Shown in pieces: positions 37,885 to 48,440 of a stretch of DNA of 64,000 bases. Source of the DNA: Eutypa lata. Lineage: Eukaryota > Ascomycota > Sordariomycetes > Xylariales > Diatrypaceae. The position numbers and the translations under genes were made by a program. The notes beneath the pieces are model-generated. The model saw only the letters and a list, made by a program, of their open reading frames with translations. It had not been told where the DNA came from and made no database searches. The stretch's first letter is position 1. Each line of letters opens with the position of its first letter. The stretch spans positions 1,196,384 through 1,260,383 of the forward strand of contig JAKULF010000013.1 of NCBI GenBank assembly GCA_022661535.1, written 5' to 3'.

Positions 37885-38218
37885 TCAAGAATTAATAAAG
37901 GCTAAATTTAGGTGGCTAAGTAAGAAAATCAATATAAAATCGTTTAATAAAGGCAATTCCAAATGCGGCAATTCGTGGCTGGTGTCTTTGCTCTAGAAGA
38001 AAGGGCGCTACAATAACCCTCGTAAAAACTCGGGCATATACATACGGCTGCCTGAGATCTGAAGCAACCCTTTACCGTCCTCAGCGACGCTCCGCCCCTA
38101 CTCGTTGTGCCCTACTCTTCTCCTCGTTGTAGCTTATTCGCCCGCGTACGGGTCGCTCGCGTCAATGTAAGCTGTCTCCCTTGCGATACGGAGATAAAAA
38201 GAAAAAAAAGAAAACAAT
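37885..38218. other. Island edge and 3' flank of the prenyltransferase
   Basis: Composition returns to normal here. The sequence should contain the 3' UTR and terminator of the minus-strand prenyltransferase. An A-rich run lies at about 38196-38215. The plus frame 38107-38301 overlaps the prenyltransferase end in antisense and is not convincing. Confidence 0.5.
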
Positions 38219-39743
38219 CTATCGGCTGTCGTTACGACGGCGTGTATTTCTCAACCGCTTCGCCAGAGGGTCCACCGCCTCAGCCCCAAGATACGAGGTA
38301 ATGTCCATCTCCCCGTTCTCCTTAATTAGACAACTGATGTATATATGAGCGCCCTTGCCGTCTTCCAACCTACGGTGCTGGTTCAGATGTCCAAGCACGT
38401 CGAGATACGCGGCGGCGTATTTACCGCGGCCGCGCCTTTTCATCCAGTCTATTAGATTCCCCGCTAGTTCGCTGTCGTTGGGGCCGTAGCCGCGAACGGG
38501 AATATAGAACTTGATATCCGGCACAGATTTCCCCGGTGCGATGTCGAAGTAGTAGACGAAGCTGTGAAGTACTTCTGGCAGTCCGCCAAAGTTGTCTTTG
38601 GTCCTGTTGGTGTAGTGGTCACTGATGAAAGGCACGTCCTGATCTTCGGGGAAGTCCGAACCAACACCCGACAGCGTATAGACGAGTGAACGCAATTCTT
38701 GGATATGCTCCTCCGGGACTTGTTTGTAGCCACCTATTGTCACGATTCTGCGCACAGACGCAAAGCTGCTGTGCGATGCAAGGAAGTAAAGCTTGAGGCG
38801 TGATTTGGATGGTTTCACGTTGTCAACCGCTAGCATACTAAGTGGATTAAATGTGTTAGGCGGCAAGCTTGATGCAAATGCAAAGGGGGTCGTGGCTTAC
38901 TAAGGGGTGATAGACTGGCCCTGCGGATCTTTGTTGAGGAAATCGAACATAGCTTTGCGTGCCTCGTTGCTGGGATCCAACTGCGCAAAGGATTCCTCCC
39001 ATTGCGTCAGAGTGAGGCCCTTGGCATTGACAGTTCCGCCCAAGCGACGAGGGAGGAAATATGTCTTGATATTGAATCCCTTTTCGAGCCACTCCGGGGC
39101 AATGAAGATGGTGCTAGTGAAGCGGGTGCCGTTCGCAGCTTCTACGGCATATTTTCCGCGGTTGTGGTCGAAAAGCGTGTCTACAAAATGATTCGTCCAG
39201 GTTAAATCGACTGTCGGTACGATCTCTGCAAGTCGGTGCAGCATTTCTAGTGACCCATCCTGGTTCAGGGGATCCAGAGCACGTCCAGCGTAGGGACCGA
39301 TGGCTTCAATACAATAGCGAACATCGGGTTTGCCATTGGGCGTGTTCCATTTCCATGAGTACTCGATCGGGGAGCCCTCATTGCCAAGAAGGGAATTCCA
39401 CTGGAGCTGACCGTTTTGTTTGGGGGCAGGACCCAAGTAAGGAACCTGAAAACGTCAGTAAGAAGGTCTAATTGTACATAGTGCTTTGAGTAACCGGTGT
39501 TTTTATGGATTGGTAAGGTATATAGTTATGTAAGGAGGGATATATTACGATCCAAGAGTGATGGAATAGCAATGCGTTATACTGGTCCTCAACTGAATAT
39601 TCAGCTGCTTCCATCATGTGAGCTATACGTGGACCGGTCAGCTTCCACCAGTATTCCAAGTCTGGGCTGGCAAGTGGTAGCCATTGCGAGACGGCCTCCC
39701 ACACAGAAGACGAAGTCGTTTTGGTCATGGTTTGCTCTGCCAT
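38219..39743 (-). CDS. DMATS-family aromatic prenyltransferase
   Basis: Soluble ABBA-fold enzyme of the dimethylallyltryptophan synthase family, which attaches a prenyl group to an indole or other aromatic substrate. The minus-strand CDS joins 39743-39549, 39445-38901 and 38837-38219, giving 452 residues, normal for the family. Splicing rebuilds HHSWIVPYLGP and SITPYMLAVDNV, both family landmarks. Glu93, in SPIEYSWKWN, matches the glutamate that contacts the indole NH. Likely diphosphate-binding residues lie in VRYCIEAIG, IKTYFLPR, SRLKLYF and IKFYIPVRGYG. No DDxxD motif is expected or seen. As the only prenyl-transfer enzyme visible, it probably performs the committed step of the pathway whose tailoring genes lie at 7-15 kb. 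Acceptor and chain length (C5, C10 or C15) cannot be read from sequence. Introns are 103 and 63 bp; the frame is intact. Confidence 0.93.
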
Positions 39744-39984
39744 GTTTCAGAGGGTTGTGCTGAGTTCTCTCAAGATCGTACTGGTCACAGCGAGTGTCGC
39801 AGGTAAAATAGGACAAGGATTCGGGGATCCGGGGCTTAGTGTGGATTTCCTAGTCGGGGATTCGTATATCTTGCGCCGGGGGAGTTACCTGACATTGCTG
39901 CGGTAGACTGCACGCTCTACCCGCTGACAAGAACGCGCGAGTTTAATTCGATAACGTTGTTTCTATCCTGAATTCTGCTTTATA

Positions 39985-40015
39985 GCCGGCTAACTTAAAC
40001 ATAATATTAGCCGGC
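39985..40015. repeat. Perfect 9-bp inverted repeat GCCGGCTAA/TTAGCCGGC
   Basis: Arms 39985-39993 and 40007-40015 with a 13-bp loop. A second hairpin (ATAAGC/GCTTAT around a T-rich loop) follows at about 40017-40036. This could be a regulatory palindrome or the end of a small element. Confidence 0.7.
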
Positions 40016-40221
40016 GATAAGCTTTTTTCGCTTATACATTACGTGTAGTTGCGTTCTGCGGATATCTGCCACCACTCGTTGCCATTCAATAACACTTCGC
40101 TATAGGGCTTAGCACCCACCTCCTAGCTACCACCAGCTAGTTTCCACCACTGTAGAGCTATTGCAACATATAATATAGCATCACATAGTATGGGAGAAGA
40201 ATATAGCTGTAAATGGTTGTA

Positions 40222-40279
40222 TTTTCTTCAATCACATATACATCTTAATTAGGTTATATAACAACAATATTGAAGAAAA
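40222..40279. repeat. 11-bp inverted repeat TTTTCTTCAAT/ATTGAAGAAAA
   Basis: Exact arms at 40222-40232 and 40269-40279, with a 36-bp AT-rich centre and weak extension by GTTGT/ACAAC. It lies in the intergenic region between cupin and prenyltransferase. Confidence 0.75.
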
Positions 40280-40746
40280 CGAGGACAACGGTAGTTATAT
40301 CCTCATGGCAGTTAAGTAGCAGCTAAGCAGTAAGTGCTAGATTTTATAGCGAAGTGGGCTAAATTAGGAGCAGACTAAACTAGACTCTACAGTTTAAGTA
40401 TATGATGGTAGATATTATCACAAAAACACTAATTGTGTAGTTAAGCCAAAAAAGGTGGTCAGTGGCTAGCATCACTCCCACTCAAAGGGGCGGAGGTCTT
40501 GGCCAGCAATCTATAGCAAAATTTTATATTCACATCATCAATATATCAGGCCATATATTCAAATAGTATTAATCTTAAACCATAATCAGGTCGGCACCTC
40601 TTTCTGAATCCCCCAAAGTGCCCAACCTTTACTAGCGGGGATCAGTTGAAGGTCACGCAGTATGTAGTTGAAATAGAGCGGAGAAGGTTGAATTAATCGC
40701 TGAGCTACCCTTTGGATAACCTAAATACAAACGAGCCACATCCCAT

Positions 40747-41501
40747 CTAGTGCTTAGCATGCACGTAGTCCTTCTCCATGTCGCCCAGATATTCCTGGAT
40801 TATCTCGCCATTAACCTTGAGAGGCTTCACGTCCAGCAGAATGAAGACCATCCGACCCGGCTTTTGCTCATCAAGGTTCTTCCACATATGCATGCATCCT
40901 CGGTTGACGCCTGAGACCTCCATGTTAGCTACGATATCCGTCCGCCTCTGATCATAGTGAGCGGGAAAGAAAAAAAAGCAGACTGGATTTGCTTACTCAT
41001 ATCTCCCGGTAGCATGATTTTCTTCTCACCACTGTCCAAGGTGATCTGGAACTTGCCCTCAATCACGACGCCGTAGTCAATTGACATGGCGCGGTGCATA
41101 GGCGATTCCATGCCTGGGGCAAAATCGATCAGGCGAACGCAGCTACCATTGGGGACATGGATCGGGGGCTACGCGAGGTTGGGATATACACGTCAGTACA
41201 GAACTCTTCAAACAGGTTTGGAACCGAAACGGGATTTGTGCTCAGCTGTTCGACGGGGTTAACTCCCTACCTCATTGTTCTTGGCGAACTCTATGTCCTT
41301 GTCATCGTTCATGTCCACGGGGCAGTCCGGCGTGCTGTAAATGATGTTGGCAGCGGCCTCTCCATCGACCAGAAGCCGATGGTGGTCACCCACATCATCT
41401 TGGAGGAAGACGCCCTTTCCCTCCTTGTTGTGGCCCGTTATCAGGCGGTGGATGGGACGAAGGCCTTCGGCGGGAAATTTGGTGATAGCTCCTTTGACCA
41501 T
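40747..41501 (-). CDS. Small cupin-domain protein
   Basis: The minus-strand CDS joins 41501-41271, 41168-40997 and 40910-40747, giving 188 residues, a single cupin_2 beta-barrel. The N-terminal block [19 protein letters not shown] is typical of a fungal cupin family often found near secondary-metabolite genes. Barrel motif 1 lies in [17 protein letters not shown] and motif 2 in RGCMHMWKN. One canonical histidine of motif 1 is replaced, so metal binding may be altered. The second intron (40911-40996) uses an acceptor at TCTCAG preceded by a CTAAC branch site; earlier AG acceptors give stops. The family includes dioxygenases, isomerases and non-catalytic binding proteins, so no reaction is assigned. 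It lies 1 kb upstream of the prenyltransferase on the same strand, which suggests membership of the same cluster. Confidence 0.87.
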
Positions 41502-41985
41502 TGTGAATAATATCGTCTATGATCGTACTTAATTCGTATAGCTCGAGATCCTCACTTGTGCGTAAACGATGGACTTATCAACCCTGGGTGCCTTCTGTTT
41601 CCTGATAGTGTTGCAACCAATCGGCCTTTACAGCAAACTCGCATCACCGTGCATTCTTCATTGGGTAACATTGCACCATGTCTGGGGTGAAAGGTCACGG
41701 GGATGGATCAATGTGGATTCTGCCCTATTTCGGCTTCCGCAGTTCGGGCTAGCAGTCGCCCACAATGTCCGGGATGCTAGGGCGCCGCTGTTGATCTGCC
41801 GGGGTTCGGGTATGCAGGTTGGGATGTGCTCCGTCGTAGTTCGGGTATGCAGGTTGGAGTAGATGCGAGGCGCCAACAAATGGATAGGGGTTAATGGATC
41901 GCCACTCAGGGATACGAAGGTCTGGGCGTTAGGTATAAACCGACCCACATAGAGTTAGAAATACCGAAAAAAGTACGAAGTACGA
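41502..41985. promoter_or_regulatory. Upstream region of the cupin gene
   Basis: Non-coding sequence up to the island edge. It contains a 19-bp direct repeat (listed separately) carrying TTCGGGTATG, which also occurs in the P450/FAD-oxidase promoter. The plus frame 41569-41862 shows no family features and is not called. Confidence 0.5.
41804..41857. promoter_or_regulatory. Duplicated 19-bp motif upstream of cupin
   Basis: GTTCGGGTATGCAGGTTGG occurs at 41804-41822 and again at 41839-41857, 35 bp apart and identical. Its inner TTCGGGTATG is shared with 9426-9435. It is a candidate binding site. Confidence 0.6.
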
Positions 41986-43299
41986 AATGTCTCGGCATTA
42001 ATTATGAATTAACTTTAATATAGCTTATATCGTGAAAAGTAGTTTTAAGTAAATTATTTATTACTATTATAAAAAAGTTATATAAATCGATTATTAAATT
42101 AATTTTCGATAATTTAATTAAAAAGAAATTTTATTTAAAAAAATTCTTAATAATTTAATCTTTAATTTATTTTTATTTTTAATAAAAATAAAATTTAAAT
42201 AATTAAATTTTATAAATCGCTTTAAAAATTTATTTTATTATTAAGAAATTAAATTAAATATTTATATTTTATTTATATTTTAATTATTTAAAACCATTTT
42301 AAAATTATCTTTTTTATTTTTATATAATTATTTAATTTAATTTAATTAATTTATATTTTAAATTAATTAAAGATTATAATTTTATAAAAATTAAAAGTTA
42401 TTTATATATTTAATTATTATAATTTAAAATCTTTTTAAAAAATTAAAGTTTTAATTTTAATATTTTAATTTTAATATTAATTTATTTTAATTTAAATTTA
42501 TACGATATTTTTATTTTATTTATATATAATTAATTTATTTATTTTAAATAATTATATAAATTAATTTAAAAGTTTTATATATATTATAATTTCTTTATAA
42601 CTTTTAAAATAAAAACGATTTTAATTAAAAAATATAAAAATATTTTATTAAATTTAAATTTATTTTTAAATTATATATTATTAAAATAAATTAATTTATA
42701 TTTAAAAAACTTATATAATTATATAATTATATATAAATAAAATAAACTTTAAAATAATAAAATAAATTAAAAAATTAAAATTAATTTTTTTATAAAAATA
42801 ATATATAAAATTATATAAACTTTTAATATTTATAACTTTTTAAATTTAAATAAATAAAATTAATTTTTAAACTTTTATTTTAATAAAAAAGTTTTTCTTT
42901 AAATAAAAATAAATAATTTTTAATATTATTAATTGTTAATTAATAATAATTTAAAATTAAAAAAATATATTTTTAAATAAAGTTTATAAATATAAATTTT
43001 TATAAAATATAATTAAAAATTTTAACGAAATAAATAAACGTTATATATTTTATAATATAAAAATTTTTATTATTTTTTATAAAATAAAAATATATTAAAA
43101 AATATTTTATTAAAAAAATTAAATTAATTAATAAATATATAATTTTAAATTTTTATTATTTTACGATTAAATATTTTAAATTTATATTTATTTTAAATAT
43201 TTAATATAATAAATATATAAACGTAATAAATTAATTAATAAAATAATAAAATTAAAGATTAATATTTTTATTTTATTAATTTATAATATATTATTATAT

Positions 43300-43490
43300 A
43301 AATATAAATAATTATAAACTTATAACGTAATTATTAAATAATAATAAAGTAATTTCGAAAAATAAATATAATAAATTATTTTTAATTAACGATTTTAATT
43401 AATTAAAAAAAGTTATTTATATGCTTTAATGCTTATATATCGTTACGTAATTATAAATTATATACTTTAAATAATTATATTTTTTATATT
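43300..43490 (-). repeat. Family C segment, copy 3, reverse
   Basis: Reverse complement of 22985-23200. It lies just left of a partial A-end (43686). Confidence 0.6.
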
Positions 43491-43685
43491 AAATATATCT
43501 TTTTATAATTTTATTTTTATATATAATAATAATAATATATAAATTAAATAATTATTTAAATAAAGAATTTATATTTTACGTTTAATTAATAATAATATAT
43601 AATTTTTAAATTTATTTTATAATTATATATAAAGAATTATAATAAATTATATAAATTATAATATTTAACGTAAATAATAATAATA

Positions 43686-43990
43686 ATTGTATTTAAAGAA
43701 TATCTTTATTTTAAAGTTTTCGAAAATTAATTATAAAATTTAAAATAAAAATAAACTTAATATTTTTTAATAATTAATAAAAAGTATTTTTTGCGAATTA
43801 ATTAAATTTAAATTAATAAAAGATTTAAATAAATTAAAAATTAATTAATATCTTTTAATTTAAAGTTAAAATAACGTTAAAAAATTAATTAATTTTTAAA
43901 ATAAATTAATATTTTAATTAAATATATTTTTTAAGTTTTATAAATTATTTAACTTTAATTATTTATAATTTTAATATTTAAATTTATAAT
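43686..43990 (+). repeat. A-B element, left-end fragment
   Basis: Matches only the conserved left end of the A-B family. No right end follows before element D copy 2. Confidence 0.6.
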
Positions 43991-44439
43991 TTATAATTAT
44001 ATTTTAATAATAATTAAATGATTTATAAATTTATTTTTTAATTATTAATAAATAAAATATTAATATTATAATTTAAATAATAATTATTAAAAAAATATTT
44101 ATAAAACTTAAAGTTATAAATTATATATAAATACGTTATTATATAATTATTAATATTAAAATATTTATATATTTATATTATTAAAAAATAATTATAAATA
44201 TTTAAAATTAATATTTAAATATTATATTTTAAAACTTAATATAAAAATAATTTAATAATAATAAAAAATTTAAATATTATTATATATAATAAATTATAAT
44301 TTAAAAGCATTTCGTTATAAAAGTTTTTAAATATAACGTTTAAAACGCGTTTATTATAAAAGAATTAAAAATAAAAGAATTAATAAAGTAATTAACGAAA
44401 TAATAAAATTAACGTAATTATATTAATAATTTACTTTAA

Positions 44440-45830
44440 ATCTTAAGTTATTATATATATATTTTATATTACGTTAATGTATTAAGTTTTAATTAATTAA
44501 ATCTTTAAGATTTCTCGCGAGTTATAACGGCTTAAGTTTATTTAATAATTTTTATTTTTTAAAATATTATAAAATAACGCATTATAATATAAAATAATTC
44601 GTAATAAATTTAAAACATATTCGATAAGTGTAAAACTTTATATACGTTAAATTTATAAGTTAATATATAATTAAGAATTTTTATTAATTTTTTAAGCTTA
44701 AAATAAAGCCGTACAAATTAAAACCGATAAATTACTTTATAAAAATTACTTTATAAAAATTACTTTATAAAAACTACTTTATAAACGCGTTTAAATGTAC
44801 TTTTTATATATATGTTATTATTATTATTTTAATTAAAAAAATTATAATATATAAAGCTTTTATTATATTAAATTATATTTATACGACTTTTTTATAAATA
44901 ATTAAAATTATAATAATAATAATAATAAAATATAATTAAAAAGAATTTTAAAACTTATAAATTTATAAATTTATAAATTTATAAATTTTTAAACTTTTAA
45001 ATTTTTAAATTTTTAAATTTATAAAGTAATTTATAAACTTATAATTTTATAAAATAATTTATAACTTATAAATTTATAAACTTATAAATTTATAAATTTA
45101 TAAATTTAAATTAAATTATATAAGTTATTTATTTAAATAATTATTTAATTCGTATATTATTATTATTACTTTAATTAAAAAAATCATAACGCTTTAAACT
45201 TCTTTTATATAATATTACTTTTAAACGGCTTTTTTCGAAATAATTAAAGTAATAATAATAATATGCGAATTAAGTGATCGTCCGGATAAGTGGCTTACGT
45301 AAGCTTGTTTAAACGTTTTTTTTTTCGATATATTATAATTATTTATCGCATCGTTAAAATTATAACGTTTCGAGCTTTTATTATATAATGTTACTTTTAA
45401 ACAACTTTTTACGAAATAATTAAAGTTATATTAATAATATATTAATTATAAAAGCGTTTAAATAAAATATTTTAACATTTATAAGTTTTCGAATTTTAAA
45501 TTAAAACGAATTACTTTTTTTTAAGTTTATAATAATAATATATATATATTTATAATCTTTATTTAATTTCGCATTTAATAATATATTTACGTTTTTAATA
45601 TATATTTTAATTAATTAATTATAAAGTAAAACGTAAAAAAGATTAAAATTAATTTATATAAAAAAAAAGCGTTTTTAATATTTATAAAGTTAAAAATTAT
45701 TAAATTAAATTAAGTTTTTTTCGATTAACTTTTAAAATTTATAAGTTTTTTTTTATATTAAGTTTAATAAATACATAAAATATAATTAATCGAAAAAAGC
45801 TTAATATATAAAGTAAATTAATAATATTAA
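44440..45830 (+). repeat. Element D, copy 2
   Basis: Aligns in the same orientation with 33405-34690, but the cores of modules M1 (about 44806-44935) and M2 (45118-45300) run the opposite way. The third module keeps the same orientation. Confidence 0.75.
45118..45300. repeat. 60-bp inverted-repeat module M2 in element D copy 2
   Basis: Arms 45118-45177 and 45241-45300 around a 63-bp core. The right arm keeps more C and G (for example GATCGTCCGGATAAGTGGC) than the left arm, so the two arms have been mutated unequally. Confidence 0.88.
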
Positions 45831-47102
45831 TATAAAAGTAATTATATAATATAATAAAAGAAATAAAATCGAATAAAGTTTTTAATTTAATTATAATTAA
45901 ATAATAATTAAAATATTAATAAAATAAAGTAAAATAATATAATTATAATTAAAAGCACGAAATTAATATAATTAATTAAAAATATAATATTTATTAATTT
46001 AAATTAATTAAAAAAACGAAATATTTATTAATAATACGAAGTTATATTTTAAAAAATACAAAAAAAATAAAACGAATAATAATAATTTAAAAATAATAAA
46101 AGCATTATTATATAAAATAAATAAATAACGAATTTAATAATATAAAAACGTTATTAATATAAAAGCATTTTTAAAAAAAAATATAAATATAAAAGAAATA
46201 AAATATAATTAAACGAATAAATAAAATATAAAAACATTAAAACTATTTAATAATAATTTTATTTATTAAATTATAAAAGTATATTAATAATAAAATATAA
46301 ATATTATAATTTAAATAATAATTATTTAAAATATAAATTTTTAAAATATTTAAAATTATAAATTATATATAAATAAATTATTTCGTAATAATTTATTTTA
46401 AATAAAAGATTTTATAAATTTAATAAAATTTATTTAAATCTTTTTTTATAATATTAACTTTAAAGTAAATACGCGTTGTAAATAATTCGAAATTTACTTT
46501 TTTACTTTTTTTAAAGCGTTTTAATAAAGAAAACTTAAAAATATTTAATTTTTTATTTTTATTTTAATGTTTTTTTAAATAATTTTTTTTAAGTTAATTT
46601 ATTTATATAATAAATTAAGCTTATATATAACTCGTAAAAGTCGTTATTATACTTTTGTTTTATTACGTAAACGATACGTAAAATTAGCTTATAAAAAAAA
46701 CTTATATATATCGTGTTTTTAAAATATATATAAAAAACATTATATATTTATATTATTAAAAAATAATTATAAATATAAAGAATTAATATTTAAATATTAT
46801 ATTTTAAATTGTTTTTATAATTATATATAACTTAATTATTTAAATATTTAAAACATTTACGATTTATATAATATTAATTTATTAATCTTTATATATAAAA
46901 TATTTAAAATAAAAAACATTTAAATATTATATATTTTTTTTACTTTTTATTTTTAATTATAATTAAATAAAATAAATTATATTAATTTATATTATTATTT
47001 ATTATAATAATAACGTATAAATTTATAAAAGGTTTTTTAAATTTAATAGTTTTTAAATTTAAAAATAAAAATAATTATAAAAGTTATAATAATTAATAAA
47101 AA

Positions 47103-48440
47103 TTATTAAATTCGAAAAATCTTTTATTTTAATATAATTCGAAATTAATTATAAAATTAATCGTAAAAAAAAAGTTAATACGAATAACGAATATTAATAA
47201 TAATATTTTTTTACGATTAATTTATTTTAAATTAATAAAAACTTAATATTAAGTTAATTTTAAATTAATTAACGTTAATTTTTTAATTAATTTTAAAAAA
47301 GATTTAACACTTTAATTAAATATATTATTTAAGTTTTATAAACCATTTAACTTTAATTATTTATAATTTATAACTTTTAAACTTATAACTTTTAAACTTA
47401 TAAACTTATAAACTTACTTTATAACTTTTAAATTTATAAATTTATAAACTTATTTTATAACTTTTAAACTTATAAATTTATAACTTATAAACTTATAATT
47501 ATAAGTAATTATAATAATTATATAATAATAATAATTAAATAACTTATAAATTTACTTTATAACTTATAACTTTATAACTTTTAAATTTATAATTAATTTA
47601 TAATTATATATAAATAATTATAATAATTATAAATAATTATAATAATTATAAGTTTAAAAGTTATAAATAATAATAATTATTTAAATAATTTATAAATTTA
47701 CTTTATAACGTATAAACTTATAATTAATTTATAATTATATATAAATAATTATAATAATTATACGAAAATAACTTATAAATTTATAAATTTATAACTTATA
47801 AACTTATTAATTATTTATTAATTATTTTTTAAACTTATAAATTTATAAATTATAACTTTAAAACTTTAATTATTTAAAGATCTTTAAAATTAATATAATT
47901 AAATAATATAATTAAATAATATAACTTTAATTAATTAATTTAATTATAAATCGATTAAATTTATATATAAACGTAAAATTAAATATATATATATAATTAA
48001 ATAAAAAACTTATATATAATAAATAATATAAAAAGCTTATAATATAATAATTAAATTTATAAAATTCGTAATATATAATAATAAATTTATAAAGCTTAAA
48101 GTTTAAATTTTTAAAAAAAAAGTAAAAAGATTTAAATTTCGTAATTTAAATTCTTTAAATTCTTTAAATATTTAAATTATTATAATATATAATTTATTAT
48201 AAAGTTTATAAATAAAAATAAATATTACGATAATTTAAATAACTTTGTTATTATTAATTACCTTTAATTTTAAATAAACTTTCGATTAAGTTTTTCGAAT
48301 TTAACGTAATAAGCTATAACTTACGAAGTAAAACTTTATTAATTTCGAAAGTTAAAAAAAAGTTTTCGAAATTTATAAAAAGTTATACTTTTTTACATCG
48401 TAACGGTTAATAAAATTTTAATAATTAATAAAACTTATAA
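47103..48440 (+). repeat. A-B dispersed element, copy 4
   Basis: Left end at 47103, A/T tandem core, and right end near 48080-48440. A second right-end-like segment at about 48770-48960 suggests a partial duplication. Confidence 0.6.

Larger units (their letters stand above)
39744..40746. promoter_or_regulatory. Upstream region of the prenyltransferase
   Basis: About 1 kb between the prenyltransferase start and the cupin 3' end, both on the minus strand. It contains two CGGGGAT-type motifs near 39822 and 39855 and two inverted repeats listed separately. No gene is visible; the left part holds the prenyltransferase promoter and the right end the cupin terminator. Confidence 0.5.

Noticed and set aside
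40911..40996. A frameshift in the cupin gene
   Set aside because: Acceptors just after the first T-rich tract give stop codons, which looked like a broken gene. The later acceptor TCTCAG with a CTAAC branch site restores the motif [15 protein letters not shown], so no defect is needed.
41569..41862. A 97-codon plus-strand gene next to the cupin
   Set aside because: No family features, and it runs across the duplicated promoter motif; it is most likely a chance frame.
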